A stretch of 64,000 bases of DNA, taken from NCBI GenBank assembly GCA_040772005.1, contig JAXGYZ010000011.1:124001-188000 (forward strand). Direction: 5' to 3'. Positions 27,239-35,063 of this stretch are shown one piece after another; the first letter of the stretch is position 1; every line of letters begins with the position of its first letter. The position numbers and the translations under genes are program-made. Origin of the DNA: MWBF01 sp040772005. GTDB lineage: Bacteria > Chloroflexota > Anaerolineae > CG2-30-64-16. A model generated the notes under the pieces. The model had not been told where the DNA came from and did not search any database. It saw only the letters and a list, made by a program, of their open reading frames with translations.

Positions 27239-27320
27239 CGATTGAAGATTGCAGATTGAAGATTCACGGTGGGCCTGTAAGGCCCTCAATCCTCAATCTG
27301 CAATCATCAATCTGCAATCG
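27239..27320. repeat. Palindromic element E6 (rplW-rplB gap)
   Basis: Left arm GATTGAA, GATTGCA, GATTGAA, GATT; a small central hairpin GGGCCT-GTA-AGGCCC; right arm ATCCTCAATCTGCA, ATCATCA, ATCTGCA, ATCG. It begins immediately after the rplW stop. A separate 7-bp hairpin (GCAGGCG 27325-27331 with CGCCTGC 27351-27357) follows before rplB. Confidence 0.86.
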
Positions 27321-27401
27321 TAAGGCAGGCGGCTAGAACGGCAACAGTATCGCCTGCGCCGGTCGCCAAGCCGGTCAGTTTGCCGATTTAGGAGTTAGGG
27401 C

Positions 27402-28232
27402 ATGGCAATCAAGGTCTATAAGCCCACGTCGCCGGGGCGGCGCGGCATGAGCGTCTCGACGTTCGAAGAGATCACGCGCACGACGCCGGAACGGTCGCTG
27501 CTGCGGCCGCTGCGCGAGCCGGCGGGCCGCAATAATACCGGGCGCGTCACCGTGCGCCACCAGGGCGGCGGCCACAAGCGCATGTACCGGGTGATCGACT
27601 TCCGCCGCAACAAGCACGGGATTCCGGCGCGCGTGACCTCGATCGAATACGATCCGAATCGCTCGTCGCGCATCGCGCTGCTGACGTACGCCGATGGCGA
27701 GAAGCGCTACATCATTGCGCCGGTGGGCCTCAAGGTGGGCAGCCAGGTGATGTCGGGCGCGGAGGCCGAGGTGCGGGTGGGCAATACGCTGCCGCTGCGC
27801 AATATCCCGCTGGGCACCGTGATTCACAATATCGAGCTGGAACCGGGCAAGGGCGGCCAGATGGCGCGCTCAGCCGGTGTGGGTGCGCAGTTGATGGCCA
27901 AGGAAGGCGATTACGCCCAGGTGCGTCTGCCGAGCGGTGAAGTGCGCCGCGTGCGCATGGAATGCCTGGCGACCATCGGGCAGGTCGGCAATACCGACCA
28001 CGCCAACATCAACTTGGGCAAGGCGGGCCGCAAGCGCTGGCTGGGCATTCGGCCGACCGTGCGCGGTGTGGCGATGGATCCGAATTCGCATCCGCATGGT
28101 GGTGGTGAAGGGCGCTCGCCCATCGGCATGCCGGGGCCGAAGACCCCGTGGGGCAAGCCGGCTCGGGGCCTCAAGACGCGCCAGAACAAACGCACGCAGA
28201 AGTTCATCGTCCGCCGCCGCGGCAAGAAGTAA
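27402..28232 (+). CDS. rplB: 50S ribosomal protein L2
   Basis: Largest 50S core protein, near the peptidyl transferase centre. 276 residues: N-terminal MAIKVYKPTSPGRRGMSV, central RSAGVGAQLMAKEGDYAQVR, and the C-terminal RGVAMDPNSHPHGGGEGRSP containing the conserved His. Start follows TAGGAGTTAGGGC. Confidence 0.98.
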   Translation: MAIKVYKPTSPGRRGMSVSTFEEITRTTPERSLLRPLREPAGRNNTGRVTVRHQGGGHKRMYRVIDFRRNKHGIPARVTSIEYDPNRSSRIALLTYADGEKRYIIAPVGLKVGSQVMSGAEAEVRVGNTLPLRNIPLGTVIHNIELEPGKGGQMARSAGVGAQLMAKEGDYAQVRLPSGEVRRVRMECLATIGQVGNTDHANINLGKAGRKRWLGIRPTVRGVAMDPNSHPHGGGEGRSPIGMPGPKTPWGKPARGLKTRQNKRTQKFIVRRRGKK

Positions 28233-28246
28233 TGGGGGAATGACGG

Positions 28247-28525
28247 ATGTCACGATCACTTAAGAAAGGCCCGTTCGTACAGGCCAAGCTTCTGAAGAAG
28301 GTTGAGGGGATGAACCGCACCGGCAAGAAGGCGGTCATCAAGACCTGGTCGCGCGCCTCGACGGTCTTCCCGCAGATGGTCGGCCACACGATCGCAATTC
28401 ACGACGGTCGCCGCCACGTCCCCATCTATATCGCTGAGAACATGGTGGGGCACCGACTGGGTGAGTTCGCGCCGACCCGGTTCTTCCGCGGCCATGTGCG
28501 CAGCGAGAAGAAGTCCGCGAGGTGA
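28247..28525 (+). CDS. rpsS: 30S ribosomal protein S19
   Basis: 30S head protein contacting tRNA anticodon regions with S13. 92 residues: MSRSLKKGPFVQAKLLKKVE start, IKTWSRASTVFPQMVGHTIA core and GEFAPTRFFRGHVRSEKKS end. 14 nt after rplB, 1-4 nt before rplV. Confidence 0.97.
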   Translation: MSRSLKKGPFVQAKLLKKVEGMNRTGKKAVIKTWSRASTVFPQMVGHTIAIHDGRRHVPIYIAENMVGHRLGEFAPTRFFRGHVRSEKKSAR

Positions 28526-28526
28526 G

Positions 28527-28868
28527 ATGATGGAAGTTCGGGCGGTTACCAAGTACGTGGGGATTTCCCCGCAGAAGACCCGTTGGGTCATCGATCAAGT
28601 GCGCGGTATGCAGGCCGAGCGCGCGCTGGCAGTCCTGCGTTATATGACCCAGTCCGCGGCCGAGCCGGTTGCGAAGACGATTGCGTCGGCGCTGGCGAAT
28701 GCCGAAGAGAATATGGGGCTGGCGCGCGAAGACATGTTCATTGCGCAGATCAGCGCGGATGGTGCGCCGCTGCGGCGCTGGCGGCGGTTTGGCGCCCGCG
28801 GGCGGTTCAAGCCGATCATCCGGCGTTCGTCGCACATTACCGTGGTTTTGGAAGAACGGGGCGCGTAA
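28527..28868 (+). CDS. rplV: 50S ribosomal protein L22
   Basis: 50S protein with the beta-hairpin in the exit tunnel. It has the ATG pair 28527/28530 (MMEVRAVTKYV); the second ATG has slightly better spacing from GAGGTGA. 113 residues, with GISPQKTRWVIDQVRGMQAE and the tunnel-tip segment RRWRRFGARGRFKPI. The rpsS stop (TGA 28523-28525) is directly before it, consistent with coupling. Confidence 0.96.
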   Translation: MMEVRAVTKYVGISPQKTRWVIDQVRGMQAERALAVLRYMTQSAAEPVAKTIASALANAEENMGLAREDMFIAQISADGAPLRRWRRFGARGRFKPIIRRSSHITVVLEERGA

Positions 28869-28892
28869 GCGCAGATTGTTGAGGAGGCTGCA

Positions 28893-29537
28893 TTGGGCCG
28901 AAAAGTACATCCCATTGGCTTTCGCCTGGGCACGGTTGAAAACCATCGTTCTCGCTGGTACGCCGAGGGCAAGGAATACACCGACCTCGTAGCCGAAGAC
29001 CGCCAGATTCGGCAGATGGTCATGACGAGCCTGCCGGATGCGCAAATCTCGAAGGTCGAGGTCGAGCGTTTCCCGCCCAATCAGGTGCGCGTTACGGTGC
29101 ATTCGGCCAAGCCCGGTGTGATCATCGGACGCAAGGGCGCCACGGTCAACGCGCTGCGCAACGACTTGCAGCAGGCGACCAACAAGCGCGTGAAGCTGGA
29201 TATCGCGGAAATCGAGCATCCTGAACTGGACGCCCGCCTGGTTGCGCTGAGCATTGCGGACCAGTTGGGCCGGCGTATCTCGCACAAGCGGGCCATGAAA
29301 CAGGCCGTGCTGCGGGCGCTCAAGTCCGGCGCGGATGGCTGCATGATCCGCTGTGGCGGCCGGCTGGCCGGGTCCGAGATGGCCCGTGTCGAGACGGTGC
29401 GCGAGGGCCGGGTGCCGCGGCATACGCTGCGGGCCGAGCTCGATTATGCCAAGGAAGAAGCGCTGACCACCTATGGCCGCATCGGCATCAAGGTGTGGAT
29501 CTACAAGGGCGAGCGGTTGCCCGGCGCGACTGATTGA
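28893..29537 (+). CDS. rpsC: 30S ribosomal protein S3
   Basis: 30S head protein at the mRNA entry channel. TTG start at 28893 with GAGGAGG upstream, giving MGRKVHPIGFRLGTVENHRS. 214 residues with the KH motif GVIIGRKGATVNALRNDL and the C-terminal GIKVWIYKGERLP. Complete. Confidence 0.97.
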   Translation: MGRKVHPIGFRLGTVENHRSRWYAEGKEYTDLVAEDRQIRQMVMTSLPDAQISKVEVERFPPNQVRVTVHSAKPGVIIGRKGATVNALRNDLQQATNKRVKLDIAEIEHPELDARLVALSIADQLGRRISHKRAMKQAVLRALKSGADGCMIRCGGRLAGSEMARVETVREGRVPRHTLRAELDYAKEEALTTYGRIGIKVWIYKGERLPGATD

Positions 29538-29602
29538 GGATTGAAGTTGCCGGATGGTGCCGGGGCAGCCGCCCTGCGCCCATCTGCCAGCTTCGATTTG
29601 AA
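29536..29602. repeat. Degenerate palindromic element E7 (rpsC-rplP gap)
   Basis: GATTGAAGTTGCCGGATGG on the left and CCATCTGCCAGCTTCGATTT on the right are imperfect complements around a GC-rich centre with GGGGCAGCCGCCCTGC. It fills the gap from the rpsC stop to just before the rplP SD (GAAGGAG). Weaker match than the other copies. Confidence 0.55.
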
Positions 29603-29613
29603 GGAGTATTCGT

Positions 29614-30036
29614 ATGTTGATGCCGAAACGCGTCAAGTATCGCAAGCAGCATCGCGGGCGCCGTCGGGGCCTGGCGAGCCGGGGCAACGAAGTCAACTTC
29701 GGTGAGTTCGGCTTGCAGGCGCTCGGTCCGGCGTGGTTGGACAGCCGCCAGATCGAGGCCGCCCGCCGCGCCATCGTCCGTTACCTGCGCCGCGGCGGCA
29801 AGCTGTGGATCCGGGTGTTCCCGGATCATCCCGTGACCAAGCGGCCTGCCGAGACCCGCATGGGTGGCGGTAAGGGTGCGGTGGAATACTGGGCGGCGGT
29901 CGTACGGCCGGGCCTGATTCTGTTCGAGGTGGCCGGCGTGTCCGAAGAAGAGGCGCGCGCCGCGATGCGGTTGGCGTCTCATAAGTTGCCCATCCCCACG
30001 CAGTTCGTGCGGCGTGAGCTGGGGGAGGTGGCCTGA
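29614..30036 (+). CDS. rplP: 50S ribosomal protein L16
   Basis: 50S protein at the A-site side of the peptidyl transferase centre. 140 residues: MLMPKRVKYRKQHRGR start, GEFGLQALGPAWLDSRQIEA, and MGGGKGAVEYWAAVVRPG with the conserved Gly-rich loop. Its TGA overlaps the rpmC ATG by one base. Confidence 0.97.
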   Translation: MLMPKRVKYRKQHRGRRRGLASRGNEVNFGEFGLQALGPAWLDSRQIEAARRAIVRYLRRGGKLWIRVFPDHPVTKRPAETRMGGGKGAVEYWAAVVRPGLILFEVAGVSEEEARAAMRLASHKLPIPTQFVRRELGEVA

Positions 30037-30242
30037 TGCGCGCCAGTGAGATTCGGAATCTGTCGCAGAATGAGATCGCGCGGCGGCTGGACGAGGCCCA
30101 TCACGAGATGTTCAACCTGCGTTTTCAGTATGCCACGGGCCAGTTGAAGAACACCGCGCGGCTGAGCGAAGTGCGCCGCGAGATTGCCCGCCTGCGCGGC
30201 ATCTTGCGCGAGCGCGAGTTGGCGACTGCCGAGGGAGAATAA
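30036..30242 (+). CDS. rpmC: 50S ribosomal protein L29
   Basis: Small two-helix 50S protein near the tunnel exit. 68 residues beginning MRASEIRNLSQNEIARRL with LFNLRFQYATGQL-like core (MFNLRFQYATGQLKN). Coupled to rplP by the overlapping stop/start. Confidence 0.96.
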   Translation: MRASEIRNLSQNEIARRLDEAHHEMFNLRFQYATGQLKNTARLSEVRREIARLRGILRERELATAEGE

Positions 30243-30244
30243 CG

Positions 30245-30544
30245 ATGGAAGCACAGCGTAAGCGTTTGATCGGCCATGTCGTCAGCAACAAGATGGATAA
30301 GACCGTGGTTGTCGTCGTGCACCGCACGCGCCGGCACCCCCTGTATGGCAAGGTGATCCGGCTCAGCAAGCGCTATAAGGCGCACGATGAGGACAACGCC
30401 TGCCAGATGGGCGATGAGGTGCGGATTGTTGAGTCGCGGCCTTACAGCAAGGACAAGCACTTCCGGGTCGAGGCGATCCTGAAGCGCGCGGCCCAGATTG
30501 ACACCACTCCGCTGCAGGCGGACCAGCAGCTCGCGGAGGGTTGA
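30245..30544 (+). CDS. rpsQ: 30S ribosomal protein S17
   Basis: Primary 16S rRNA-binding protein, OB fold. 99 residues with RLIGHVVSNKMDKTVVVVVH, HPLYGKVIRLSKRYKAHDE and RIVESRPYSKDKHFRV. Three nt after the rpmC stop. Confidence 0.97.
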   Translation: MEAQRKRLIGHVVSNKMDKTVVVVVHRTRRHPLYGKVIRLSKRYKAHDEDNACQMGDEVRIVESRPYSKDKHFRVEAILKRAAQIDTTPLQADQQLAEG

Positions 30545-30548
30545 GGCG

Positions 30549-30917
30549 ATGATTCAGCAGGAAAGCCGACTTAAGGTTGCAGATAACACCGGGGCCAAGG
30601 AACTCCTGTGCATTCGGGTGTTGGGCGGCTCCATGCGGCGTTATGCGCATCTCGGGGATGTGATTATCGCCACGGTCAAGCAGGCTGCACCGAACGGCGC
30701 GGTGAAAGAGGGCGATGTGGTGCGCGCGGTCGTCGTGCGCACGACCTATCCGCACAAGCGGGCGGACGGCTCGGCCATTCGTTTCGACGACAATGCCGCC
30801 GTGATTATCGACCAGATGCGGGCGCCGCGCGGCACGCGTATCTTCGGGCCGGTGGCCCGTGAGCTGCGCGACCGCGGCTACATGCGCATCGTGTCACTCG
30901 CGCCGGAAGTGCTGTGA
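30549..30917 (+). CDS. rplN: 50S ribosomal protein L14
   Basis: 50S subunit-interface protein. The ATG at 30549 after GAGGCG gives MIQQESRLKVADNTGAKELL, the canonical start; 122 residues, with FGPVARELRDRGYMRIVSLA at the end. A 15-bp hairpin begins at its stop codon. Confidence 0.97.
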   Translation: MIQQESRLKVADNTGAKELLCIRVLGGSMRRYAHLGDVIIATVKQAAPNGAVKEGDVVRAVVVRTTYPHKRADGSAIRFDDNAAVIIDQMRAPRGTRIFGPVARELRDRGYMRIVSLAPEVL

Positions 30918-30949
30918 GAAATCGGGTTTCTCGCAGAAACCCGATTTCT
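30917..30949. repeat. 15-bp perfect hairpin between rplN and rplX
   Basis: AGAAATCGGGTTTCT (30917-30931) and its exact complement (30935-30949) around CGC. It fills the whole gap between the rplN stop and the rplX SD. It shares the GGGTTTC/GAAACCC core with the hairpins after fusA and tuf. No T-run, so probably processing or a dispersed palindrome. Confidence 0.7.
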
Positions 30950-30963
30950 GGAGTGGAGCAAGG

Positions 30964-31323
30964 ATGAACATCAAAAAGGGCGATAAGGTGGTGGTCATTT
31001 CCGGTGACGACCGCGGCAGCGAGGGCGAGGTGCAGCGCGTGATCCGGGCCAAGTGGGGCAAGGGTCGCAAGGCGGGCGAGCGCAAGGTCGAGGCGGATCG
31101 CGTCGTGGTGGCAGGCGTCAACCTGATCAAGAAGCACCAGCGCCGCACCGGCAATGTCAATACCCAGTTCGGCATCATCGAGCGCGAAGCGCCGATTCAC
31201 ATTTCGAACGTCATGCTCGTCTGCCCGAAGTGCGGCAAGGCCACGCGCGTGGGACATCAGACTTTCGCAGACGGCACGCGGGCCCGCCTGTGCAAGCAGT
31301 GTGGCGAAACGATTGATGCGTAA
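30964..31323 (+). CDS. rplX: 50S ribosomal protein L24 with C-terminal zinc ribbon
   Basis: Assembly-initiator 50S protein. The ATG at 30964 follows GGAGTGGAGCAAGG and gives MNIKKGDKVVVISGDDRGSE (KOW motif). 119 residues; the C-terminal CPKCGKATRVGHQTF and CKQCGETID form a four-Cys zinc ribbon found in a subset of bacterial L24 proteins. Confidence 0.97.
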   Translation: MNIKKGDKVVVISGDDRGSEGEVQRVIRAKWGKGRKAGERKVEADRVVVAGVNLIKKHQRRTGNVNTQFGIIEREAPIHISNVMLVCPKCGKATRVGHQTFADGTRARLCKQCGETIDA

Positions 31324-31420
31324 AGGGCCGGGCCGGCGCCCTGGCGCCCGGTCAGCCTGGCAGGCATCGCTCCGCTCAGGGCAGCCAAGCCGCCCTGTAC
31401 ACGGACAGGAGTAAGTTGAG

Positions 31421-31966
31421 ATGGCAATACCTAGATTGTTGGAGCGCTACCGCACTGAAGTGGTGCCTGCGCTGGAAAAAGAGTTCGGTTACGCGAACAT
31501 CATGCAGGTGCCGCGGATCGTGAAGGTCGTACTCAACATCGGCATGGGCGAGGCGCTGCAAAACGCGAAGGCGTTGGATGCGGCGGCCGGTGACTTGCAG
31601 ACCATCGCCGGCCAGAAGCCGGTCTTCACGAAGGCGAAGAAGTCGGTGGCGGCGTTCAAGCTGCGCGAGGGCAACACGATCGGCGTGACGGTGACGCTGC
31701 GCAGCGAGCGGATGTGGAGTTTCCTGGACCGGCTGATCAATATCGCGCTGCCGCGCCTGCGTGACTTCCGCGGCATTTCGCCGGACTCCTTTGATGGTCA
31801 CGGCAATTACAGCCTGGGGCTGCGCGAACAACTGCTGTTCCCGGAGATCCAGTACGACAAGATTGATAAGGTGCGCGGGATGGCCATCACCATCGTGACG
31901 ACGGCGCAGACGGACGAAGAAGGCCGCCGGTTGCTGCAACTGATGGGCATGCCGTTCAGCAAGTAG
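31421..31966 (+). CDS. rplE: 50S ribosomal protein L5
   Basis: 5S rRNA-binding 50S protein contacting the P-site tRNA. 181 residues: ANIMQVPRIVKVVLNIGMGE, AGQKPVFTKAKKSVAAFKLR, and RDFRGISPDSFDGHGNYSLG. It follows a 97-nt gap after rplX with GC-rich inverted repeats but no clear terminator. Confidence 0.97.
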   Translation: MAIPRLLERYRTEVVPALEKEFGYANIMQVPRIVKVVLNIGMGEALQNAKALDAAAGDLQTIAGQKPVFTKAKKSVAAFKLREGNTIGVTVTLRSERMWSFLDRLINIALPRLRDFRGISPDSFDGHGNYSLGLREQLLFPEIQYDKIDKVRGMAITIVTTAQTDEEGRRLLQLMGMPFSK

Positions 31967-31975
31967 GAGGAATCT

Positions 31976-32158
31976 GTGGCGAAAACATGTATGCCGATCC
32001 GCGAACAGCGCCGCAAGTATGCGGTGCGTGTGCGCAACCGCTGCAGTATCTGCGGCCGGCCGCGGGGCTATATGCGCCGGTTTGATCTCTGCCGCATTTG
32101 CTTCCGTGATCAGGCGTTGCGGGGCAATCTGCCCGGGGTCGTCAAGTCGAGCTGGTAA
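31976..32158 (+). CDS. rpsN: 30S ribosomal protein S14, zinc-binding type
   Basis: 30S head protein. GTG start at 31976 after TAGGAGGAATCT. 60 residues, the short C+ form, with CSICGRPRGYMRRFDLCRIC, the four-Cys zinc knuckle, and the end GNLPGVVKSSW. Second residues MAKTCMPIRE are typical. Confidence 0.97.
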   Translation: MAKTCMPIREQRRKYAVRVRNRCSICGRPRGYMRRFDLCRICFRDQALRGNLPGVVKSSW

Positions 32159-32290
32159 AGGCTCACCCGTCGAGGGCTGAGCAGACCCGTGAGGGAATGC
32201 CCCGCCGAGGGGCCGGAATCCTGGATTGGGCCATCAGCTGCCAATCGCGGCCGACTCGAATCCCAGGTGATCCGTTTGAAGGAGTAAGTA

Positions 32291-32686
32291 ATGGTCAACG
32301 ATCCGATCGCCGATATGCTGGCGCGAATTCGCAACGGCATGCTGGTGCGGCATAAACAAATCGTCGTGCCGGGCTCGAAGGTCAAGGTGGCGGTGGCGCG
32401 CATCCTGAAGGATGAGGGCTTCATCAAGGACTTCGAGGTTACGAAGGACACCCCTCAACCGCAACTGCGGGTGGTGCTGAAGTACGACCGCGACCGTAAG
32501 TCGATTGTCACCGGGATGAAGCGGGTGAGCCGGCCGGGCCGCCGCGTCTACGTGAAACGCTCGGAGATCCCGTGGGTCCTCAGCGGGCTGGGCATTGCCA
32601 TTCTGAGCACGCCGCAGGGGATCATGTCCGACCAGAAAGCGCGTCGGCTGGGTCTGGGCGGCGAAGTGCTCTGCTACGTGTGGTAG
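32291..32686 (+). CDS. rpsH: 30S ribosomal protein S8
   Basis: 16S rRNA central-domain binder and, in E. coli, spc operon repressor. 131 residues: MVNDPIADMLARIRNGMLVR start and GIAILSTPQGIMSDQKARRL end. The 132-nt gap before it can form stems, but I cannot recognise a specific S8-binding mimic. Confidence 0.97.
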   Translation: MVNDPIADMLARIRNGMLVRHKQIVVPGSKVKVAVARILKDEGFIKDFEVTKDTPQPQLRVVLKYDRDRKSIVTGMKRVSRPGRRVYVKRSEIPWVLSGLGIAILSTPQGIMSDQKARRLGLGGEVLCYVW

Positions 32687-32697
32687 GAGGCAGGACA

Positions 32698-33261
32698 GTG
32701 TCGCGTATTGGTAAACTACCGGTCTCGCTGCCGAAGGGCGTGAGCATTACGGTGGGCGAGTCCAACCTGGTGACTGTGAAGGGGCCGAAGGGCCAGTTGC
32801 AGCAGCAGTTACCCCAGGAGATGGGCATCGAAGTGGCCGACAGCGAAGTGGTCGTGAACCGGCCGAGCGATGCCAAGACCCACAAGGCACTCCACGGATT
32901 GACCCGGGCCCTGCTGAACAATATGGTGACCGGCGTCAACAGTGGGTTCAGCCGGGTGCTTGAGGTGGAAGGCGTCGGCTACCGGGCCGGCCTGATGGGC
33001 AAGAACCTGGTCGTCATCGTCGGCTACTCGCATCCGGTCGAGTTCATGCCGCCGCCCGGCATTGCCTTTGAGGTCGATAAGTCTGGCCGTGTCATTACGG
33101 TCAGCGGTATCGATAAACAAGCTGTGGGCCAGATGGCCGCTCAGATCCGCGAACTCCGCGTGCCGGAGCCCTACAAGGGCAAGGGCATCCGCTATCAGGG
33201 CGAGGTTGTGCGCCAGAAGGCGGGCAAGAGCGGTAAAGTTGGCGGTAAGGGTAAGAAGTAG
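32698..33261 (+). CDS. rplF: 50S ribosomal protein L6
   Basis: 50S protein near the factor-binding centre. GTG start at 32698 after TAGGAGGCAGGACA, giving MSRIGKLPVSLPKGVSITV; the longer frame inside rpsH is rejected. 187 residues with LEVEGVGYRAGLMGKNLVV and the C-terminal signature PEPYKGKGIRYQGE. Confidence 0.97.
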   Translation: MSRIGKLPVSLPKGVSITVGESNLVTVKGPKGQLQQQLPQEMGIEVADSEVVVNRPSDAKTHKALHGLTRALLNNMVTGVNSGFSRVLEVEGVGYRAGLMGKNLVVIVGYSHPVEFMPPPGIAFEVDKSGRVITVSGIDKQAVGQMAAQIRELRVPEPYKGKGIRYQGEVVRQKAGKSGKVGGKGKK

Positions 33262-33281
33262 AGTTAGCTCGGAGAAGGTCA

Positions 33282-33647
33282 ATGGCCGAAAAATCGAGTC
33301 AAGTCGCTCGCCAGCGCCGCCATGAGCGGATTCGCCGCCATGTGCAGGGCACGGCAGAGCGCCCCCGTCTGAATGTGTTCCGCAGCCTGCAGCATATCTA
33401 TGCGCAGGTGATTGATGACGAGCGCGGGCATACGCTGGCCTCGGCATCCACGATTGATCCGGACCTGCGCGAGCAGTTGGACGGGTTGAACAAGTCGCAG
33501 CAGGCCGCGCGGGTGGGCCAGTTGGTGGCTCAACGGGCCCTGGCACAGGGCCTCAAGAAGGTTGTCTTCGATCGCGGCGGTTACCCGTACCACGGCCGCA
33601 TCAAGGCGCTGGCCGATGGCGCTCGCGAGGGCGGGCTAGAGTTCTAG
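33282..33647 (+). CDS. rplR: 50S ribosomal protein L18
   Basis: 5S rRNA-binding protein. 121 residues; basic N-terminus RQRRHERIRRHVQGTAERPR, then LNVFRSLQHIYAQVIDDERG and the end FDRGGYPYHGRIKALADGAR. 20 nt after rplF. Confidence 0.96.
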   Translation: MAEKSSQVARQRRHERIRRHVQGTAERPRLNVFRSLQHIYAQVIDDERGHTLASASTIDPDLREQLDGLNKSQQAARVGQLVAQRALAQGLKKVVFDRGGYPYHGRIKALADGAREGGLEF

Positions 33648-33662
33648 CTAGTTGGAGGTCTG

Positions 33663-34316
33663 ATGCCAGGCAAAGAGAGAAGAGGGCAAGGGCAAGGCAC
33701 GGGTGGACCGGGCGGGCAGAACCGTGATCGGCAGGGCCAGGGTCAAGGCCAGGGCCAGGGCCGTGATCGGCAGCCGCGCCGGCCGCGCGAGCGCGAAGAA
33801 GAGCGCGATCAGCTCGACGAGCGCGTGGTGCATGTTGCCCGTACATCCAAGGTGCTTAAGGGCGGCCGCCGGTTTGCCTTCCGGGCAGTGGTGGTCGTCG
33901 GTGATAATCATGGGCAGGTCGGGTTCGGCGTCGGCAAGGCGCGCGAGGTGCCCGAGGCCGTCCGTAAGGCGTCCGAGCGCGCGCGGGGCAGCATGCGCCG
34001 GGTTCCCACGGCCGGGACGACGATCCCGCACATCGTGACGGGTGACTTCAGCGCGGCGCGCGTGTTGCTGCGGCCGGCGTCGCCCGGCACCGGCGTCATC
34101 GCGGGCGGCGGCGTGCGTGCGGTCCTCGAGGCCGCAGGCATCCGCGACATCCTGACCAAGTCGCAGGGCAGCGCCAATATGCTGAACGTCGTGGCCGCCA
34201 CCTTCAAGGCTCTGGGTGAACTCAAGGACCCGGAGGAAGAGGCCAAGCGGCGCAACCGGCCCGTCGAGGCGTTGACCCCGTACTGGCTGCGTGGAGGGAA
34301 AGATGGCGAGCAATAA
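33663..34316 (+). CDS. rpsE: 30S ribosomal protein S5 with Gln/Gly-rich N-terminal extension
   Basis: 30S fidelity protein. 217 residues; the conserved region starts about residue 53 (ERVVHVARTSKVLKGGRRFA) and includes GFGVGKAREVPEAVRKASE and the C-terminal TFKALGELKDPEEEAKRRN. Residues 1-52 are a Gln/Gly/Arg-rich low-complexity extension with GQGQGQGQG, absent from most S5 proteins. SD TTGGAGGTC precedes the ATG at 33663; the extension is in frame without a better internal start. Confidence 0.96.
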   Translation: MPGKERRGQGQGTGGPGGQNRDRQGQGQGQGQGRDRQPRRPREREEERDQLDERVVHVARTSKVLKGGRRFAFRAVVVVGDNHGQVGFGVGKAREVPEAVRKASERARGSMRRVPTAGTTIPHIVTGDFSAARVLLRPASPGTGVIAGGGVRAVLEAAGIRDILTKSQGSANMLNVVAATFKALGELKDPEEEAKRRNRPVEALTPYWLRGGKDGEQ

Positions 34317-34497
34317 GAAGCTGCACGTCACCTACTCGACCAGCTCGATCGGTGTCAAGAAAGATCAGAAGGAAACCGTACGGCGATTGGGCCTGCGCAA
34401 GCTGGGGCAGACCGTGGAACATGACGACACCCCTGTGGTGCGCGGCATGATCCATAAGGTGCGCCACCTGGTCACCGTAGAGGAAGTGGACGCATGA
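34303..34497 (+). CDS. rpmD: 50S ribosomal protein L30
   Basis: Small 50S protein. ATG at 34303 with GGAGGG upstream, overlapping the rpsE end by 14 nt. 64 residues: KLHVTYSTSSIGVKKDQKET and RLGLRKLGQTVEHDDTPVVR, ending at VTVEEVDA. Its stop overlaps the rplO start (ATGA). Confidence 0.96.
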   Translation: MASNKKLHVTYSTSSIGVKKDQKETVRRLGLRKLGQTVEHDDTPVVRGMIHKVRHLVTVEEVDA

Positions 34498-34949
34498 AGC
34501 AGCATGATTTGCAACCGGCTCCCGGTTCACGAAAAGACTCGACGCGCGCGGGCCGCGGTATTTCCGCGGGCCGCGGCAAGACGGGCGGCCGTGGCACGAA
34601 GGGCCAGAACTCACGCTCCGGCGGGACGAAGCGCCCGTACTTCGAGGGCGGTCAGTTGCCCCTCGTGCGCCGGCTGCCGCATCTGGCCGGGTTCAAGAAC
34701 CGCTGGCGGGTGGAGTATGCGCCGGTCAACCTGGAACGGCTGAGCATCTTCGAGGCGGGCACGGAAGTGACGCCCGAACTGATGATGGCGATGGGGCTGA
34801 TCAAGTCCGCGGCGCGGCCGGTCAAGGTGCTCGGTGACGGTGAGCTCGGTGTGGCCCTGACTGTCAAGGCCCACAAGTTCTCGACCTCCGCGCGGGAGAA
34901 GATCCTGGCGGCCGGCGGCTCCGTCGAAGAGCTGACACACGAAGCATGA
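34494..34949 (+). CDS. rplO: 50S ribosomal protein L15
   Basis: 50S assembly protein. 151 residues with the basic Gly-rich N-terminal segment RAGRGISAGRGKTGGRGTKG and the C-terminal KVLGDGELGVALTVKAHKFS. Its last codons (after LTHEA) lie in the left arm of element E8. Confidence 0.97.
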   Translation: MKQHDLQPAPGSRKDSTRAGRGISAGRGKTGGRGTKGQNSRSGGTKRPYFEGGQLPLVRRLPHLAGFKNRWRVEYAPVNLERLSIFEAGTEVTPELMMAMGLIKSAARPVKVLGDGELGVALTVKAHKFSTSAREKILAAGGSVEELTHEA

Positions 34950-35049
34950 CGCATGACGGACGACGAGCGATGGACGAACGGCGGCTGAATATCAGCAGTC
35001 CTTCGTCCCTCGTTGCGTCCCCCATCAGCGGTCTGCCGTCTTCCGTTCA
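34945..35049. repeat. Palindromic element E8 (rplO-secY gap)
   Basis: Left arm with ATGACGC, ATGACGG, ACGACGAGCG and ATGGACGAACGG; right arm with CCTTCGTCC, CTCGTTGCGTCC, CCATC and GCCGTCTTCCGTTC. Imperfect complement arms in about 7-nt steps, same type as E11 (GACGAAN unit). It ends 4 nt before the secY SD. Confidence 0.75.
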
Positions 35050-35063
35050 CAAGGGAGAGCACT

